Below are positions 1-8,390 of a stretch of DNA of 33,935 nucleotides, piece after piece. A program made the translations under genes and the position numbers. Source of the stretch: an uncultured Myroides sp. (GTDB taxonomy: Bacteria > Bacteroidota > Bacteroidia > Flavobacteriales > Flavobacteriaceae); contig CAJYTF010000055.1 of NCBI GenBank assembly GCA_913777665.1, positions 1 through 33,935 on the forward strand. Reading direction: 5' to 3'. Under the pieces are notes generated by a model. That model had not been told where the DNA came from. It saw nothing but the letters and a program-made list of their open reading frames with translations, and did no database searches. The stretch's first letter is position 1. Every line of letters begins with the position of its first letter.

Positions 1-248
1 AATCAATTCAAATTACTAATAATAAATATAATTCTTGGATTTATATTTATTTAAAGGATACATCTGAATTTTTGAACTCAAAAAGATCAATTCATAAAAT
101 GATTTATTCCGTTTATTTCTACTTTAATAAAAATGTTCTCTCAATTAATGTATCTCTTTTCGAAGGTGGATCTTCTGAAAATTTAGAAAAAATAAGAGAA
201 ATAATAGGAAATGTCAAACGCAAAAAGAATCGTAAATCTAGATTATAA
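1..248 (+). CDS. C-terminal part of an unrecognised protein (cut by window edge)
   Basis: One frame (codons beginning at position 3) is open from the window edge to a TAA at 246-248, giving about 81 residues. The start lies outside the window. The visible part is rich in Asn, Ser, Tyr and Lys and ends in a strongly basic tail (KRKKNRKSRL). I recognise no domain. The 94 bases between its stop and hutH hold only weak short hairpins and no convincing terminator or promoter. It is real as an open frame, but its function is unknown. Confidence 0.5.
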   Translation, partial: SIQITNNKYNSWIYIYLKDTSEFLNSKRSIHKMIYSVYFYFNKNVLSINVSLFEGGSSENLEKIREIIGNVKRKKNRKSRL

Positions 249-342
249 ATGTTTGAAACAAATCTTAAACTACTTTTAAATACCAAAACATTTTGATTTA
301 TAGATTAGTTTTAGGAATTTTGGCAAACTAAGAAAAAAGACC

Positions 343-1836
343 ATGTCAGCAACACATTATATTAGCAACAATACGTTGAGTTTAGAAGAGCTAAACACCA
401 TTATCGAAGAAAATCATACCTTAGCTTTATCAGAAGAAGCCATTGCAAACATTAATAAATGCCGTGAATATTTAGATAATAAAATGCAAACCGAAACCAA
501 TCCTATTTATGGAATCAACACCGGTTTTGGATCATTATACAGCGTTAAAATTTCTACAGAAGATTTAACAACTTTGCAAGAAAATCTAATGAAATCGCAT
601 GCGTGCGGTACAGGTGACGAAGTTCCACACAGCATTGTAAAAATTATGTTGCTGTTAAAGATAAAATCATTGTGTTACGGTAATTCGGGCGTGCAATTAG
701 TTACGGTTGAGCGTTTGATCGATTTTTACAACAACGATATTTTACCGGTTGCTTATACGCAAGGTTCGTTAGGTGCATCAGGCGATTTATCTCCGTTGGC
801 GCATTTGTGTTTGCCTTTAATCGGTGAAGGTGAAGTTTTTATGAACGGAAACCGCATTACTGCAAAACAAATGTTAGCCGAAAAAGGTTGGGAAACCATC
901 ACCTTAAAATCTAAAGAAGGTTTGGCATTGTTGAACGGTACGCAGTTTATGAGTTCGTACGGAGCTTATATCTTATTAAAAACCTCAAAATTGTCACAAT
1001 TGGCAGATGTGATCGGAGCAGTTTCTTTGGAAGGTTTCGATGGTAGAATTGATCCGTTTAATAACTTAATTCACATTGTTCGTCCGCACAAAGGTCAGGT
1101 TAATACAGCTGTTTATATTTCTGAAATTTTAGAAGGATCAGAATTAATCAAACAACCTAAAAAGCACGTACAAGATCCATATTCGTTCCGTTGTATTCCG
1201 CAGGTTCATGGTGCTTCAAAAGATGCTATTGAATATGTAGAAAAAGTTTTCAAAACCGAAATTAATTCGGTAACCGATAATCCGAATATTTTTGTTGACG
1301 AAGATTTAATTGTTTCAGGCGGAAATTTCCACGGTCAACCTTTAGCATTAGCCTTAGATTTCTTAGGAATTGCCTTGGCAGAATTAGGAAGCATTTCAGA
1401 ACGCAGAACGTATCAGTTAATATCGGGCTTGCGTAATTTACCTCCGTTTTTGGTAAATAATCCGGGCTTGAATTCAGGTTTTATGATTCCGCAATACACC
1501 GCAGCAAGCATTGTTAGTCAAAACAAACAATTGGCAACTCCGGCAAGTATCGATAGTATTGTTTCAAGCAACGGACAAGAAGATCATGTAAGTATGGGGG
1601 CAAATGCAGCTACAAAAACATTAAAAATTGTCGAAAATTTAGAACGAATTCTAGCAATTGAGCTTTTTAACGCAGTACAGGCTTTAGAATTCCGCCGACC
1701 AGGAAAATCGAGCAATTTTATAGAAAACTTTGTAAGTGATTACAGAAAAGTTGTTCCTACCGTAGCAGAAGACCGTATTTTACATTACGATATTCAAAAC
1801 AGTATTCAGTTTTTAAGCAATTATAAATTCAGTTAA
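343..1836 (+). CDS. hutH: Histidine ammonia-lyase
   Basis: Cytoplasmic enzyme that removes ammonia from L-histidine to give urocanate, the first step of histidine breakdown. The protein has 497 residues, a normal length. The Ala-Ser-Gly triplet that cyclises into the MIO electrophile is at residues 145-147 within GSLGASGDLSPLAH, and the conserved YGINTGFG segment with the catalytic Tyr is at 56-63. The Gln/Asn-rich active-site segments (NGTQFMSSYGA, TDNPNIF, GGNFHGQPLA) are all present. No other hut gene (hutU, hutI, hutG) lies in the window, so the rest of the pathway must be elsewhere. The gene ends in a clear hairpin terminator and appears to be a single transcription unit. Phenylalanine or tyrosine ammonia-lyases are related, but this sequence reads as HutH. 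Confidence 0.93.
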   Translation: MSATHYISNNTLSLEELNTIIEENHTLALSEEAIANINKCREYLDNKMQTETNPIYGINTGFGSLYSVKISTEDLTTLQENLMKSHACGTGDEVPHSIVKIMLLLKIKSLCYGNSGVQLVTVERLIDFYNNDILPVAYTQGSLGASGDLSPLAHLCLPLIGEGEVFMNGNRITAKQMLAEKGWETITLKSKEGLALLNGTQFMSSYGAYILLKTSKLSQLADVIGAVSLEGFDGRIDPFNNLIHIVRPHKGQVNTAVYISEILEGSELIKQPKKHVQDPYSFRCIPQVHGASKDAIEYVEKVFKTEINSVTDNPNIFVDEDLIVSGGNFHGQPLALALDFLGIALAELGSISERRTYQLISGLRNLPPFLVNNPGLNSGFMIPQYTAASIVSQNKQLATPASIDSIVSSNGQEDHVSMGANAATKTLKIVENLERILAIELFNAVQALEFRRPGKSSNFIENFVSDYRKVVPTVAEDRILHYDIQNSIQFLSNYKFS

Positions 1837-1842
1837 TTATAC

Positions 1843-1877
1843 AAAATGCACTTTTAGTTATACGAAAGTGCATTTTT
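1843..1877 (+). terminator. Rho-independent terminator after hutH
   Basis: A perfect 12-bp inverted repeat (1843-1854 with 1865-1876) around a 10-base loop is flanked by A and T runs. It lies 6 bases after the hutH stop and just before the promoter of the next operon. Confidence 0.85.
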
Positions 1878-1893
1878 CTTTTGTGAAAATAGT

Positions 1894-1901
1894 TATATTT
1901 G
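1894..1901 (+). promoter_or_regulatory. Bacteroidota -7 promoter box for the HD/lpx operon
   Basis: TATATTTG matches the Bacteroidota -7 consensus TAnnTTTG. It sits between the hutH terminator and the TTG start at 1928, with 26 bases to the start codon. I saw no well-spaced -33 TTG. Confidence 0.55.
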
Positions 1902-1927
1902 CCTGATATTTCCACAACAAAATAGTT

Positions 1928-3163
1928 TTGACATCAGCAAATAAATTAAAAATTTTAAACGATCCTATTTATGGCTTCATAACCATACCTGCAACATTGT
2001 TGTATGATTTAATTCAGCATCCGTATTTTCAGCGTTTGCGTAGAATTAAGCAAATGGGGTTGTCTTCTTTAGTTTATCCGGGTGCCGAACATACGCGTTT
2101 TCATCACGCTTTGGGCTGTATGCACATGATGCAGAAAGCCGTTCAGGTGTTGCGTTTTAAGAATGTAGAAATATCAAAAGAAGAAGAAGATGCGCTTTAT
2201 ATTGCCATTTTATTGCACGATATTGGTCACGGACCTTTTTCGCACGCAATGGAGCACAGCATTGTGGAAAATATTCATCACGAAAAAATTTCGTTGCTTT
2301 TTATGGAAGCGTTGAATGATGAGTTTGAAGGAAAGCTTTCATTGGCAATCGAGATTTTTAAAGGAAATTATCCGCGTAAATTTTTAATTCAGCTAATATC
2401 CTCACAAATGGATATGGATCGAATGGATTATTTAAAACGCGATAGTTTTTACAGTGGTGTTGCCGAAGGAAACATTAATTCCGAACGATTGATCCAGATG
2501 ATTAATGTTCATAACGATGTTTTGGTTGTTGAAGAAAAAGGAATATATTCGGTAGAAAAATTTTTGGTAGCACGTCGTTTAATGTATTGGCAGTGTTATT
2601 TGCATAAAACAAGTGTTGGTGCAGAATTGTTGTTGTCTAAAATATTAAAACGCGCCAAGCAGTTAACGTTGCAAGGGGTTGATTTACCAGCGAGCGATGC
2701 ACTGAAATTTTTCTTGGAGAACAATGTTTTAAAAGCCGATTTTAATAAAGAAGTTTTAAACAATTTTGCCTTGTTAGATGATGCTGATATTTACACCGCA
2801 TTAAAAAACTGGCAATTTCATACCGATAAGGTTTTGTCGTATTTAAGCAGTGCCATTGTAAACAGAAAATTGTTTCATGTGCAATTGGTTTCTAAAGATG
2901 ATTTATCTTCAAAATTAAGTTATTACCAAAGTTTATGTAAAGATAAACTTGAAGTAAATGATGGTTTAGATTATTTTGTTTTTGGCGATAAATTAAAAAA
3001 TCAGGCATACGATTTAAAGGCAGATCCAATTCGTATATTTACAAAGAACAAAGAAATTATCGATGTGTTAGAAGCATCAGATCAATACAATTTAAAGGCT
3101 TTGTCAGAGCCTGTTTATAAATACTTTATATGCTATCCGAAAAGCATTCATAAAGTTGGTTAA
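1928..3163 (+). CDS. HD-domain phosphohydrolase (dNTPase/YdhJ-like)
   Basis: A 411-residue HD-superfamily metal-dependent phosphohydrolase of the COG1078 type. The metal-ligand pattern is visible: HTRFHH around residues 55-60, LLHDIGHGPFSH with the HD pair at 97-98, and a later Asp in MDMDRMDYLKRDS (about 162-172). Relatives hydrolyse dNTPs or other nucleotides, but the substrate cannot be read from this sequence. The start is TTG at 1928. No in-frame ATG lies nearby, and the family's conserved N-terminus (NDPIYGFI) begins at residue 11, which supports this start. It is the first gene of the operon, 21 bases upstream of the lpxD ATG. HD genes next to lpxD are, as I recall, common in Bacteroidota, but a functional link with lipid A is not shown. 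Confidence 0.85.
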   Translation: MTSANKLKILNDPIYGFITIPATLLYDLIQHPYFQRLRRIKQMGLSSLVYPGAEHTRFHHALGCMHMMQKAVQVLRFKNVEISKEEEDALYIAILLHDIGHGPFSHAMEHSIVENIHHEKISLLFMEALNDEFEGKLSLAIEIFKGNYPRKFLIQLISSQMDMDRMDYLKRDSFYSGVAEGNINSERLIQMINVHNDVLVVEEKGIYSVEKFLVARRLMYWQCYLHKTSVGAELLLSKILKRAKQLTLQGVDLPASDALKFFLENNVLKADFNKEVLNNFALLDDADIYTALKNWQFHTDKVLSYLSSAIVNRKLFHVQLVSKDDLSSKLSYYQSLCKDKLEVNDGLDYFVFGDKLKNQAYDLKADPIRIFTKNKEIIDVLEASDQYNLKALSEPVYKYFICYPKSIHKVG

Positions 3164-3170
3164 AAATTAA

Positions 3171-3178
3171 TATTTTTG
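3171..3178 (+). promoter_or_regulatory. Possible internal -7 box immediately before lpxD
   Basis: TATTTTTG fits TAnnTTTG but ends only 6 bases before the lpxD ATG at 3185. If it is active, the mRNA would be leaderless or nearly so. The surrounding DNA is very AT-rich, so a chance match is quite possible. Confidence 0.25.
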
Positions 3179-3184
3179 TATTCA

Positions 3185-4210
3185 ATGAAGATTACAGCAG
3201 AACAAATTGCCGAAGTTTTAAATGGAAATATTGTGGGCGATTCTACGGTTGAGGTTTTTAAGTTAGCCAAAATCGAAGAAGGCGAAGAAGGTTCTATTAC
3301 CTTTTTGTCAAACTCAAAATACAACCATTTTTTATACACAACCAAGGCATCAATTGTAATTGTTAATAAAGATTTTCAGCCGTTGCACGATGTAAAAGCA
3401 ACCATGATTCAGGTTGATGATTCTTACAAGGCATTCACAAAAATATTAGAATACGCCAATCAGATCAAATTAATGAAATCGGGTATCGAACAACCTTCGG
3501 TATTATCAGAAGGTGTTGAATATGGAACCGATTTGTATTTGGGGAGTTTCTGTTACATTGGTAAAAACACAAAAATTGGGAACAATGTAAAGATTTACCC
3601 TAATTCTTTTGTGGGCGATAATGTAACAATTGGAGATAATACGATCCTTTTTGCAGGTGCACGAATTTATTCTGAAACAGTAATTGGTAAAAACTGTGTA
3701 ATTCATTCAGGAACAATTGTAGGTTCAGATGGTTTTGGATTTGCTCCAAACACAGATGGTACATACTCTAAAATTCCGCAGATTGGAAATGTGATTATTG
3801 AAGACGATGTGGAAATTGGTTCATGTACAACCATTGACCGTGCCACATTAGGATCAACCATTATAAGAAAAGGTGTAAAGTTGGATAATCAAATTCAAAT
3901 TGCACATAATGTAGAGGTTGGCGAAAATACCGTAATTGCTTCTCAAACCGGTGTCGCAGGTTCTGCCAAAATTGGTAAAAACTGCGTTATTGGCGGGCAG
4001 GTTGGTATTGTAGGTCATATCGTTATTGGCGATAATGTGCGTATTCAGGCACAGTCCGGAGTTGGTAAAAGCGTGAAAGACGGAGAAATTATTCAAGGTT
4101 CACCGGCAATGACATACAACGATTTTTCAAAATCGTACGTGTATTTTAAAAAATTGCCCAATATTGTTAAAGAAATCGATCAGTTAAAAAAATCAAATAA
4201 CGAAATATAA
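3185..4210 (+). CDS. lpxD: UDP-3-O-acylglucosamine N-acyltransferase (LpxD)
   Basis: Third step of lipid A synthesis: transfers a 3-hydroxyacyl chain from ACP to the amino group of UDP-3-O-acyl-glucosamine in the cytoplasm. An N-terminal LpxD domain (about residues 1-100) is followed by a left-handed β-helix of hexapeptide repeats (V/I-IGxN pattern) to about residue 315. DNQIQIAHNVEVG carries the catalytic His, at residue 241 counting from the ATG at 3185. The open frame extends 9 bases upstream to a TTG, but the ATG gives 341 residues, the usual LpxD length, and aligns with the family N-terminus MKITAEQIA. It is followed after 13 bases by lpxC-fabZ. Confidence 0.94.
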   Translation: MKITAEQIAEVLNGNIVGDSTVEVFKLAKIEEGEEGSITFLSNSKYNHFLYTTKASIVIVNKDFQPLHDVKATMIQVDDSYKAFTKILEYANQIKLMKSGIEQPSVLSEGVEYGTDLYLGSFCYIGKNTKIGNNVKIYPNSFVGDNVTIGDNTILFAGARIYSETVIGKNCVIHSGTIVGSDGFGFAPNTDGTYSKIPQIGNVIIEDDVEIGSCTTIDRATLGSTIIRKGVKLDNQIQIAHNVEVGENTVIASQTGVAGSAKIGKNCVIGGQVGIVGHIVIGDNVRIQAQSGVGKSVKDGEIIQGSPAMTYNDFSKSYVYFKKLPNIVKEIDQLKKSNNEI

Positions 4211-4223
4211 GTTAAAAATAGTT

Positions 4224-5612
4224 ATGGTTAAACAGAAAACCATCGCCCAAGAAGTAACAATTAACGGAGTAGGTTTGCATACAGGTCAGCAAGTTGTTAT
4301 GACTTTAAAGCCTGCGCCTGTAAATAATGGTTTTACTTTTGTGCGAGTAGATTTACCGGGAAATCCTGTTATTGAAGCAGATGCTAACTATGTTGTTTCT
4401 ACAGAACGTGGAACAAATTTAGAGCATAAAGGTGTGCAGTTACATACTACAGAGCATGTTTTGGCGGCTTTTGTTGGTTGTGATTTAGATAATGTTATTA
4501 TTGAGCTAAATGCTTCAGAACCACCAATTATGGATGGTTCATCTAAATTTTTTGTTCAAGCTGTTGAAAAAGCCGGAATTGTAGAGCAAGATGCAGAACG
4601 TAACGAGTATATCGTTAAGGAAGTAATCTCTTATGTTGATGAAAGAACGGGCAGCGAAATTATCGTAATGCCTGCAGATGAGTATCAAATTACAACAATG
4701 GTAGATTTTGGTACAAAGGTTTTAGGTACGCAAAACGCTACGTTGAAAAACATGAGCGATTTTAAAAAGGATATTTCTGAAGCAAGAACTTTTAGCTTTT
4801 TGCACGAAATAGAAACTTTATTGGCTCATGGATTAATTAAAGGTGGCGATTTAAACAATGCTATTGTTTATGTTGATAAAGAAATATCAGACGAAACATT
4901 ACAGCGTTTAAAAGTTGCTTTTGGCAAAGATGATATTGCTGTTAAACCAAACGGAGTTCTTGATAATTTAACTTTACACTATCCAAACGAAGCAGCTCGA
5001 CATAAATTGTTAGATGTTGTTGGAGATTTAGCATTGATCGGAACGCGTATTCGTGGAAAGGTTATTGCAAACAAACCTGGACATTTTGTAAACACGCAGT
5101 TTGCTAAAAAAATGTCGAAAATCATCAAAGCAGAACGCAGAAATCAAGTTCCTGTTTTTGATCTAACGAAAGAACCGTTAATGGACATCACCAAAATTAT
5201 GGCAATGCTGCCACATAGATTTCCTATGCTTTTGGTAGATCGTATTTTAGAATTGTCTGATTCTCACGTGGTAGGTATGAAAAATGTTACCATGAACGAA
5301 GAGTTTTTTCAAGGACATTTTCCAGGTGCACCAGTAATGCCGGGCGTTTTAATTATAGAGGCAATGGCACAAACAGGAGGTATTTTAGCGTTAAGCACAG
5401 TGCCGGATCCTGAAAATTATTTAACGTATTTCATGAAAATTGATAACGTACGTTTTAAACAACAGGTTTTACCGGGCGATACATTAATTTTTAAGTTAGA
5501 TTTGATTACTCCAATTCGCAGAGGAATTTGTCACATGCAGGCTGTTGCTTATGCAAACGGTAAAATTGCTACCGAAGCAGAATTAATGGCACAAATAGTA
5601 AAAGCAAAATAG
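4224..5612 (+). CDS. lpxC-fabZ: Fused UDP-3-O-acyl-GlcNAc deacetylase / 3-hydroxyacyl-ACP dehydratase
   Basis: A bifunctional 462-residue protein. Residues 1 to about 305 are LpxC, the zinc deacetylase that commits the cell to lipid A. HTTEHVLAAF holds Glu77 and zinc ligand His78, and the other metal ligands are His260 and Asp264 (RHKLLDVVGD) with His287 in KPGHFVN. Residues from about 318 are FabZ, the dehydratase of fatty-acid elongation. LPHRFPMLLVDR opens the hot-dog fold, and GHFPGAPVMPGVLIIEAMAQ holds catalytic His365 and Glu379. The fusion ties lipid A commitment to fatty-acid supply and is typical of Bacteroidota. It sits between lpxD and lpxA in one operon. Confidence 0.96.
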   Translation: MVKQKTIAQEVTINGVGLHTGQQVVMTLKPAPVNNGFTFVRVDLPGNPVIEADANYVVSTERGTNLEHKGVQLHTTEHVLAAFVGCDLDNVIIELNASEPPIMDGSSKFFVQAVEKAGIVEQDAERNEYIVKEVISYVDERTGSEIIVMPADEYQITTMVDFGTKVLGTQNATLKNMSDFKKDISEARTFSFLHEIETLLAHGLIKGGDLNNAIVYVDKEISDETLQRLKVAFGKDDIAVKPNGVLDNLTLHYPNEAARHKLLDVVGDLALIGTRIRGKVIANKPGHFVNTQFAKKMSKIIKAERRNQVPVFDLTKEPLMDITKIMAMLPHRFPMLLVDRILELSDSHVVGMKNVTMNEEFFQGHFPGAPVMPGVLIIEAMAQTGGILALSTVPDPENYLTYFMKIDNVRFKQQVLPGDTLIFKLDLITPIRRGICHMQAVAYANGKIATEAELMAQIVKAK

Positions 5613-5633
5613 TAAATAAATAATTAAGTTAGA

Positions 5634-6419
5634 ATGAATCAACCATTAGCATACGTTCATCCAGGAGCAAAAATTGCTAAAAATGTGGTAATAGAACCTT
5701 TTACAACTATTCACAATAATGTTGAAATAGGCGAGGGTACTTGGATAGGGTCAAACGTTACCATCATGGAAGGAGCACGAATCGGAAAAAATTGTCGTAT
5801 TTTTCCTGGCGCAGTTATTTCTGCCGAACCACAAGATTTAAAGTTCGATGGCGAGGAAACTACTGTTGAAATTGGTGATAATACAACAATTAGAGAATGT
5901 GTTACCATTAACAGAGGTACAAAAGACAGATACCGCACGGCTATTGGTAAAAATTGTTTAATACAGGCTTACAGCCACATTGCACACGATTGTATTGTGG
6001 GCGATAACTGTATCTTTTCGAACTCAAGCACATTAGCAGGTCACGTAACAGTTGGCGACTATGTTGTTTTGGCAGGTATGGTTGCAGTGCATCAGTTCTG
6101 TACTATTGGGTCGCATTCGTTTGTAACGGGTGGTACGCTTGTTCGTAAAGATGTTCCTCCGTACATTAAAGCTGCACGTGAGCCAATTTCTTATGTAGGG
6201 ATTAATTCTGTAGGTTTGAGAAGAAGAGGAATCGATTCAGAAAAAATAAAAGAAATACAAAATATTTACCGCGTATTGTATCAAAAGAATTACAATAATT
6301 CGCAAGCAATCGAAATTTTAGAAACCGAGATGGAAGCAACTCCTGAACGTGACGAAATTATTCAGTTTGTGCGTAATTCAACCCGCGGTATCATGAAAGG
6401 TTATACCGGAATTTATTAA
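5634..6419 (+). CDS. lpxA: UDP-N-acetylglucosamine O-acyltransferase (LpxA)
   Basis: First step of lipid A synthesis: adds a 3-hydroxyacyl chain from ACP to the 3-OH of UDP-GlcNAc. The protein has 261 residues, the standard LpxA length. The N-terminal part is a hexapeptide-repeat β-helix. AYSHIAHDC (113-120) contains the catalytic His (His118 by alignment with the family motif HIAHD). GMVAVHQFCTIG and the C-terminal helical region starting near LRRRGI are characteristic of LpxA. It follows lpxC-fabZ by 21 bases and precedes efp by 26. Confidence 0.95.
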   Translation: MNQPLAYVHPGAKIAKNVVIEPFTTIHNNVEIGEGTWIGSNVTIMEGARIGKNCRIFPGAVISAEPQDLKFDGEETTVEIGDNTTIRECVTINRGTKDRYRTAIGKNCLIQAYSHIAHDCIVGDNCIFSNSSTLAGHVTVGDYVVLAGMVAVHQFCTIGSHSFVTGGTLVRKDVPPYIKAAREPISYVGINSVGLRRRGIDSEKIKEIQNIYRVLYQKNYNNSQAIEILETEMEATPERDEIIQFVRNSTRGIMKGYTGIY

Positions 6420-6445
6420 TAAATAAAAAAATAAAAGCATAATTT

Positions 6446-7012
6446 ATGGCAAGTACATCAGACATTAGAAACGGTTTATGTATTAAATTTAACAACGATA
6501 TTTATAAAATTGTAGAATTCCTGCATGTAAAACCAGGTAAAGGCCCTGCGTTTGTAAGAACAAAATTAAAAAGTGTAACTTCTGGTAAAACATTAGACAA
6601 TACTTTTTCGGCAGGTCATAAAATCGATGTTGTTCGTGTAGAAACTCATACTTTTCAGTATCTGTACAACGAAGGAAACGATTATCATTTTATGAATAAC
6701 GAAACGTTTGAACAAATTACGTTAGAAAAAAACATTTTAGATGCTCCGGAATTATTAAAAGAAGGAACAAACGTAATGGTTCAGATTAATGCAGAAACAG
6801 AATCTCCTTTATCTGTAGATATGCCAGCATCTATCGTTTTAGAAGTAACTTATACAGAGCCTGGTGTTAAAGGTAATACGGCAACAAACGCTACAAAACC
6901 TGCTACGGTAGAAACCGGTGCGCAAGTTAACGTACCTTTGTTTATTAACGAAGGCGATAAAATTAAAATTGATACAGCTTCAGGAAGTTATATCGAACGT
7001 ATTAAAGAATAA
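6446..7012 (+). CDS. efp: Translation elongation factor P
   Basis: EF-P binds between the P and E sites of the ribosome and relieves stalling at consecutive prolines. The protein has 188 residues in three β-barrel domains. The tip loop of domain I reads KPGKGPAFVRTKLK, with Lys32 in the position that many bacteria modify. No modification enzyme (epmA/epmB or earP) is in the window, so the modification state is unknown. The ending (GDKIKIDTASGSYIERIKE) is the usual EF-P C-terminus. It is embedded in the lipid A operon, between lpxA and an lpxD paralogue 7 bases downstream. Confidence 0.96.
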   Translation: MASTSDIRNGLCIKFNNDIYKIVEFLHVKPGKGPAFVRTKLKSVTSGKTLDNTFSAGHKIDVVRVETHTFQYLYNEGNDYHFMNNETFEQITLEKNILDAPELLKEGTNVMVQINAETESPLSVDMPASIVLEVTYTEPGVKGNTATNATKPATVETGAQVNVPLFINEGDKIKIDTASGSYIERIKE

Positions 7013-7019
7013 TTTGTAA

Positions 7020-7931
7020 ATGAGATTTCCTAAAACGTATCATTTAGAAAATATAGCAGAAATAATTGGGTGTTCCTTTGTGGGGGCTCCCGATTTTCCT
7101 GTTTTAGGGATGAACGAAATTCATGTGGTACAAGCCGGTGAAATCGTTTTTGTAGATCACCCAAAGTATTACGACAAAGCATTAAATTCAAACGCAACAA
7201 TTATCTTAATTAATAAAGATGTTGAATGCCCAGAAGGAAAAGCATTATTGATTTCCGATGATCCTTTTCGCGATTTTAATAAATTGTCAACCTATTTTCG
7301 TCCGTTTCAAGCTTCATCAAATGCCATAGCAGAAACAGCTCAAATAGGTGAGGGAACAATCATCCAACCAAATGTTTTTGTTGGTAACCACGTTAAAATT
7401 GGTAAAAACTGTATCATTCATGCAAATGTTGTTTTGAACGATCATACCATAATTGGTGATAATGTTGTGATTCATGCAGGGACGGTTTTAGGAGCCGATG
7501 CTTTTTACTATAAAAAAAGAGCTGATTTTTTTGATCCGTTGATTTCTTGCGGTTCTGTTGTGATTGAAGACGATGTTACGCTTGGAGCTTTATGTACGAT
7601 TGATCGTGGAGTAACCGGAGAAACCCGCATTAAAAAAGGAGCTAAAATTGATAATCAGGTACACATTGGGCATGATACTGTTATTGGCGAAATGTGCTTA
7701 ATTGCAGCACAATGTGGTATTGCGGGTTGTGTGGTTATAGAAAATCACGTAACTTTATGGGGACAAGTAGGTACAACAAGTGGTATAACCATAGGCGAAA
7801 AAGCTGTAATTATGGCAAAATCAGGCGTTTCTAAAAGTCTTGCAGGTAATAAAATTTATTTTGGTGCACCGGCAGAAGAAGCCCGCGAATATTATAAGCA
7901 CGTTGCAAAAGTTAAAAATTTAGTAAAGTAG
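7020..7931 (+). CDS. Second LpxD-like acyltransferase (paralogue)
   Basis: A 303-residue hexapeptide-repeat protein with the LpxD layout: an N-terminal domain (about 1-100) and a β-helix from about residue 105. It is about 38 residues shorter than the lpxD product of this operon. The catalytic-His segment is retained as DNQVHIGHDTVIG (His218). The two proteins are clearly diverged, for example in the N-terminal domain and in the AFYYKKRADFFDP loop. It could be a second N-acyltransferase with another chain or sugar preference. It could also act on a different UDP-sugar. The genome annotation term 'UDP-3-O-(3-hydroxymyristoyl)glucosamine N-acyltransferase' would be applied, but its substrate is not established by sequence. 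It lies 7 bases after efp and 6 before the next gene. Confidence 0.8.
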   Translation: MRFPKTYHLENIAEIIGCSFVGAPDFPVLGMNEIHVVQAGEIVFVDHPKYYDKALNSNATIILINKDVECPEGKALLISDDPFRDFNKLSTYFRPFQASSNAIAETAQIGEGTIIQPNVFVGNHVKIGKNCIIHANVVLNDHTIIGDNVVIHAGTVLGADAFYYKKRADFFDPLISCGSVVIEDDVTLGALCTIDRGVTGETRIKKGAKIDNQVHIGHDTVIGEMCLIAAQCGIAGCVVIENHVTLWGQVGTTSGITIGEKAVIMAKSGVSKSLAGNKIYFGAPAEEAREYYKHVAKVKNLVK

Positions 7932-7937
7932 GTAACA

Positions 7938-8306
7938 ATGGAAAGTGCGTTAGAAATAGTCAGAAATTTTTATGAATCGGCAGGTATCTTAAACAAAACC
8001 TATTGTTTAGAGGTTTTTCATGAAGATATTCAGCTGGAATGGCACAGCTCTAAAGGACATTTGTTTTTAGAACATACCGATCTTTTGGCACTTTCTAAAG
8101 ATTTAAAGCATTCGTATTTTGATCTGCGCGCACAAATCCATGATATAATGAGTGACGACGATAAAGTAATGATTCGTTATACTTATTATGTTAGAACATT
8201 TGAAAACCCTGAAGAAGAACTTGTTTTAGCTACCTTTTTTGTAGTTTGGGAAGTTAAAGACGGCAAGCTTTTTAAAGGCGTTCAAATGAGCCAACTTTCA
8301 AATTAA
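7938..8306 (+). CDS. NTF2-like / SnoaL-like small protein
   Basis: A 122-residue protein with the features of the nuclear transport factor 2 fold: an N-terminal helix (ALEIVRNFYESAG), a short acidic/aromatic strand (HEDIQLEWHSSKG), and late β-strands (VMIRYTYYVRTF, VLATFFVVWEVKDGKL). Members are isomerases, hydrolases or plain binding proteins, so the fold does not give a function. No signal peptide is visible, so it is probably cytoplasmic. It is the last gene of the lpx operon, 6 bases after the LpxD paralogue. Its place there suggests, without proving, a role connected with envelope synthesis. Confidence 0.75.
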   Translation: MESALEIVRNFYESAGILNKTYCLEVFHEDIQLEWHSSKGHLFLEHTDLLALSKDLKHSYFDLRAQIHDIMSDDDKVMIRYTYYVRTFENPEEELVLATFFVVWEVKDGKLFKGVQMSQLSN

Positions 8307-8349
8307 TAAAAAATTAAAGTAAAAAATTTTAATATTATTCATTAACCCT

Positions 8350-8357
8350 TATTTTTG
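8350..8357 (+). promoter_or_regulatory. -7 promoter box for sucD
   Basis: TATTTTTG matches TAnnTTTG and lies in the 84-base gap between the NTF2-like gene and sucD, 33 bases before the ATG. The -33 element is not clear. Confidence 0.5.
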
Positions 8358-8390
8358 TAAAATAATTCAAAAAACGATAATTATAAAATC

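Noticed and set aside
249..342. Terminator or promoter between the partial gene and hutH
   Set aside because: Only 4-5 bp hairpins and no TAnnTTTG box were found, so nothing here can be supported.
328..343. TTTTGGCAAA before hutH as a σ54 -24 element
   Set aside because: It lacks the TGGCAC C and a proper -12 element, and the ATG would be too close for a σ54 start.
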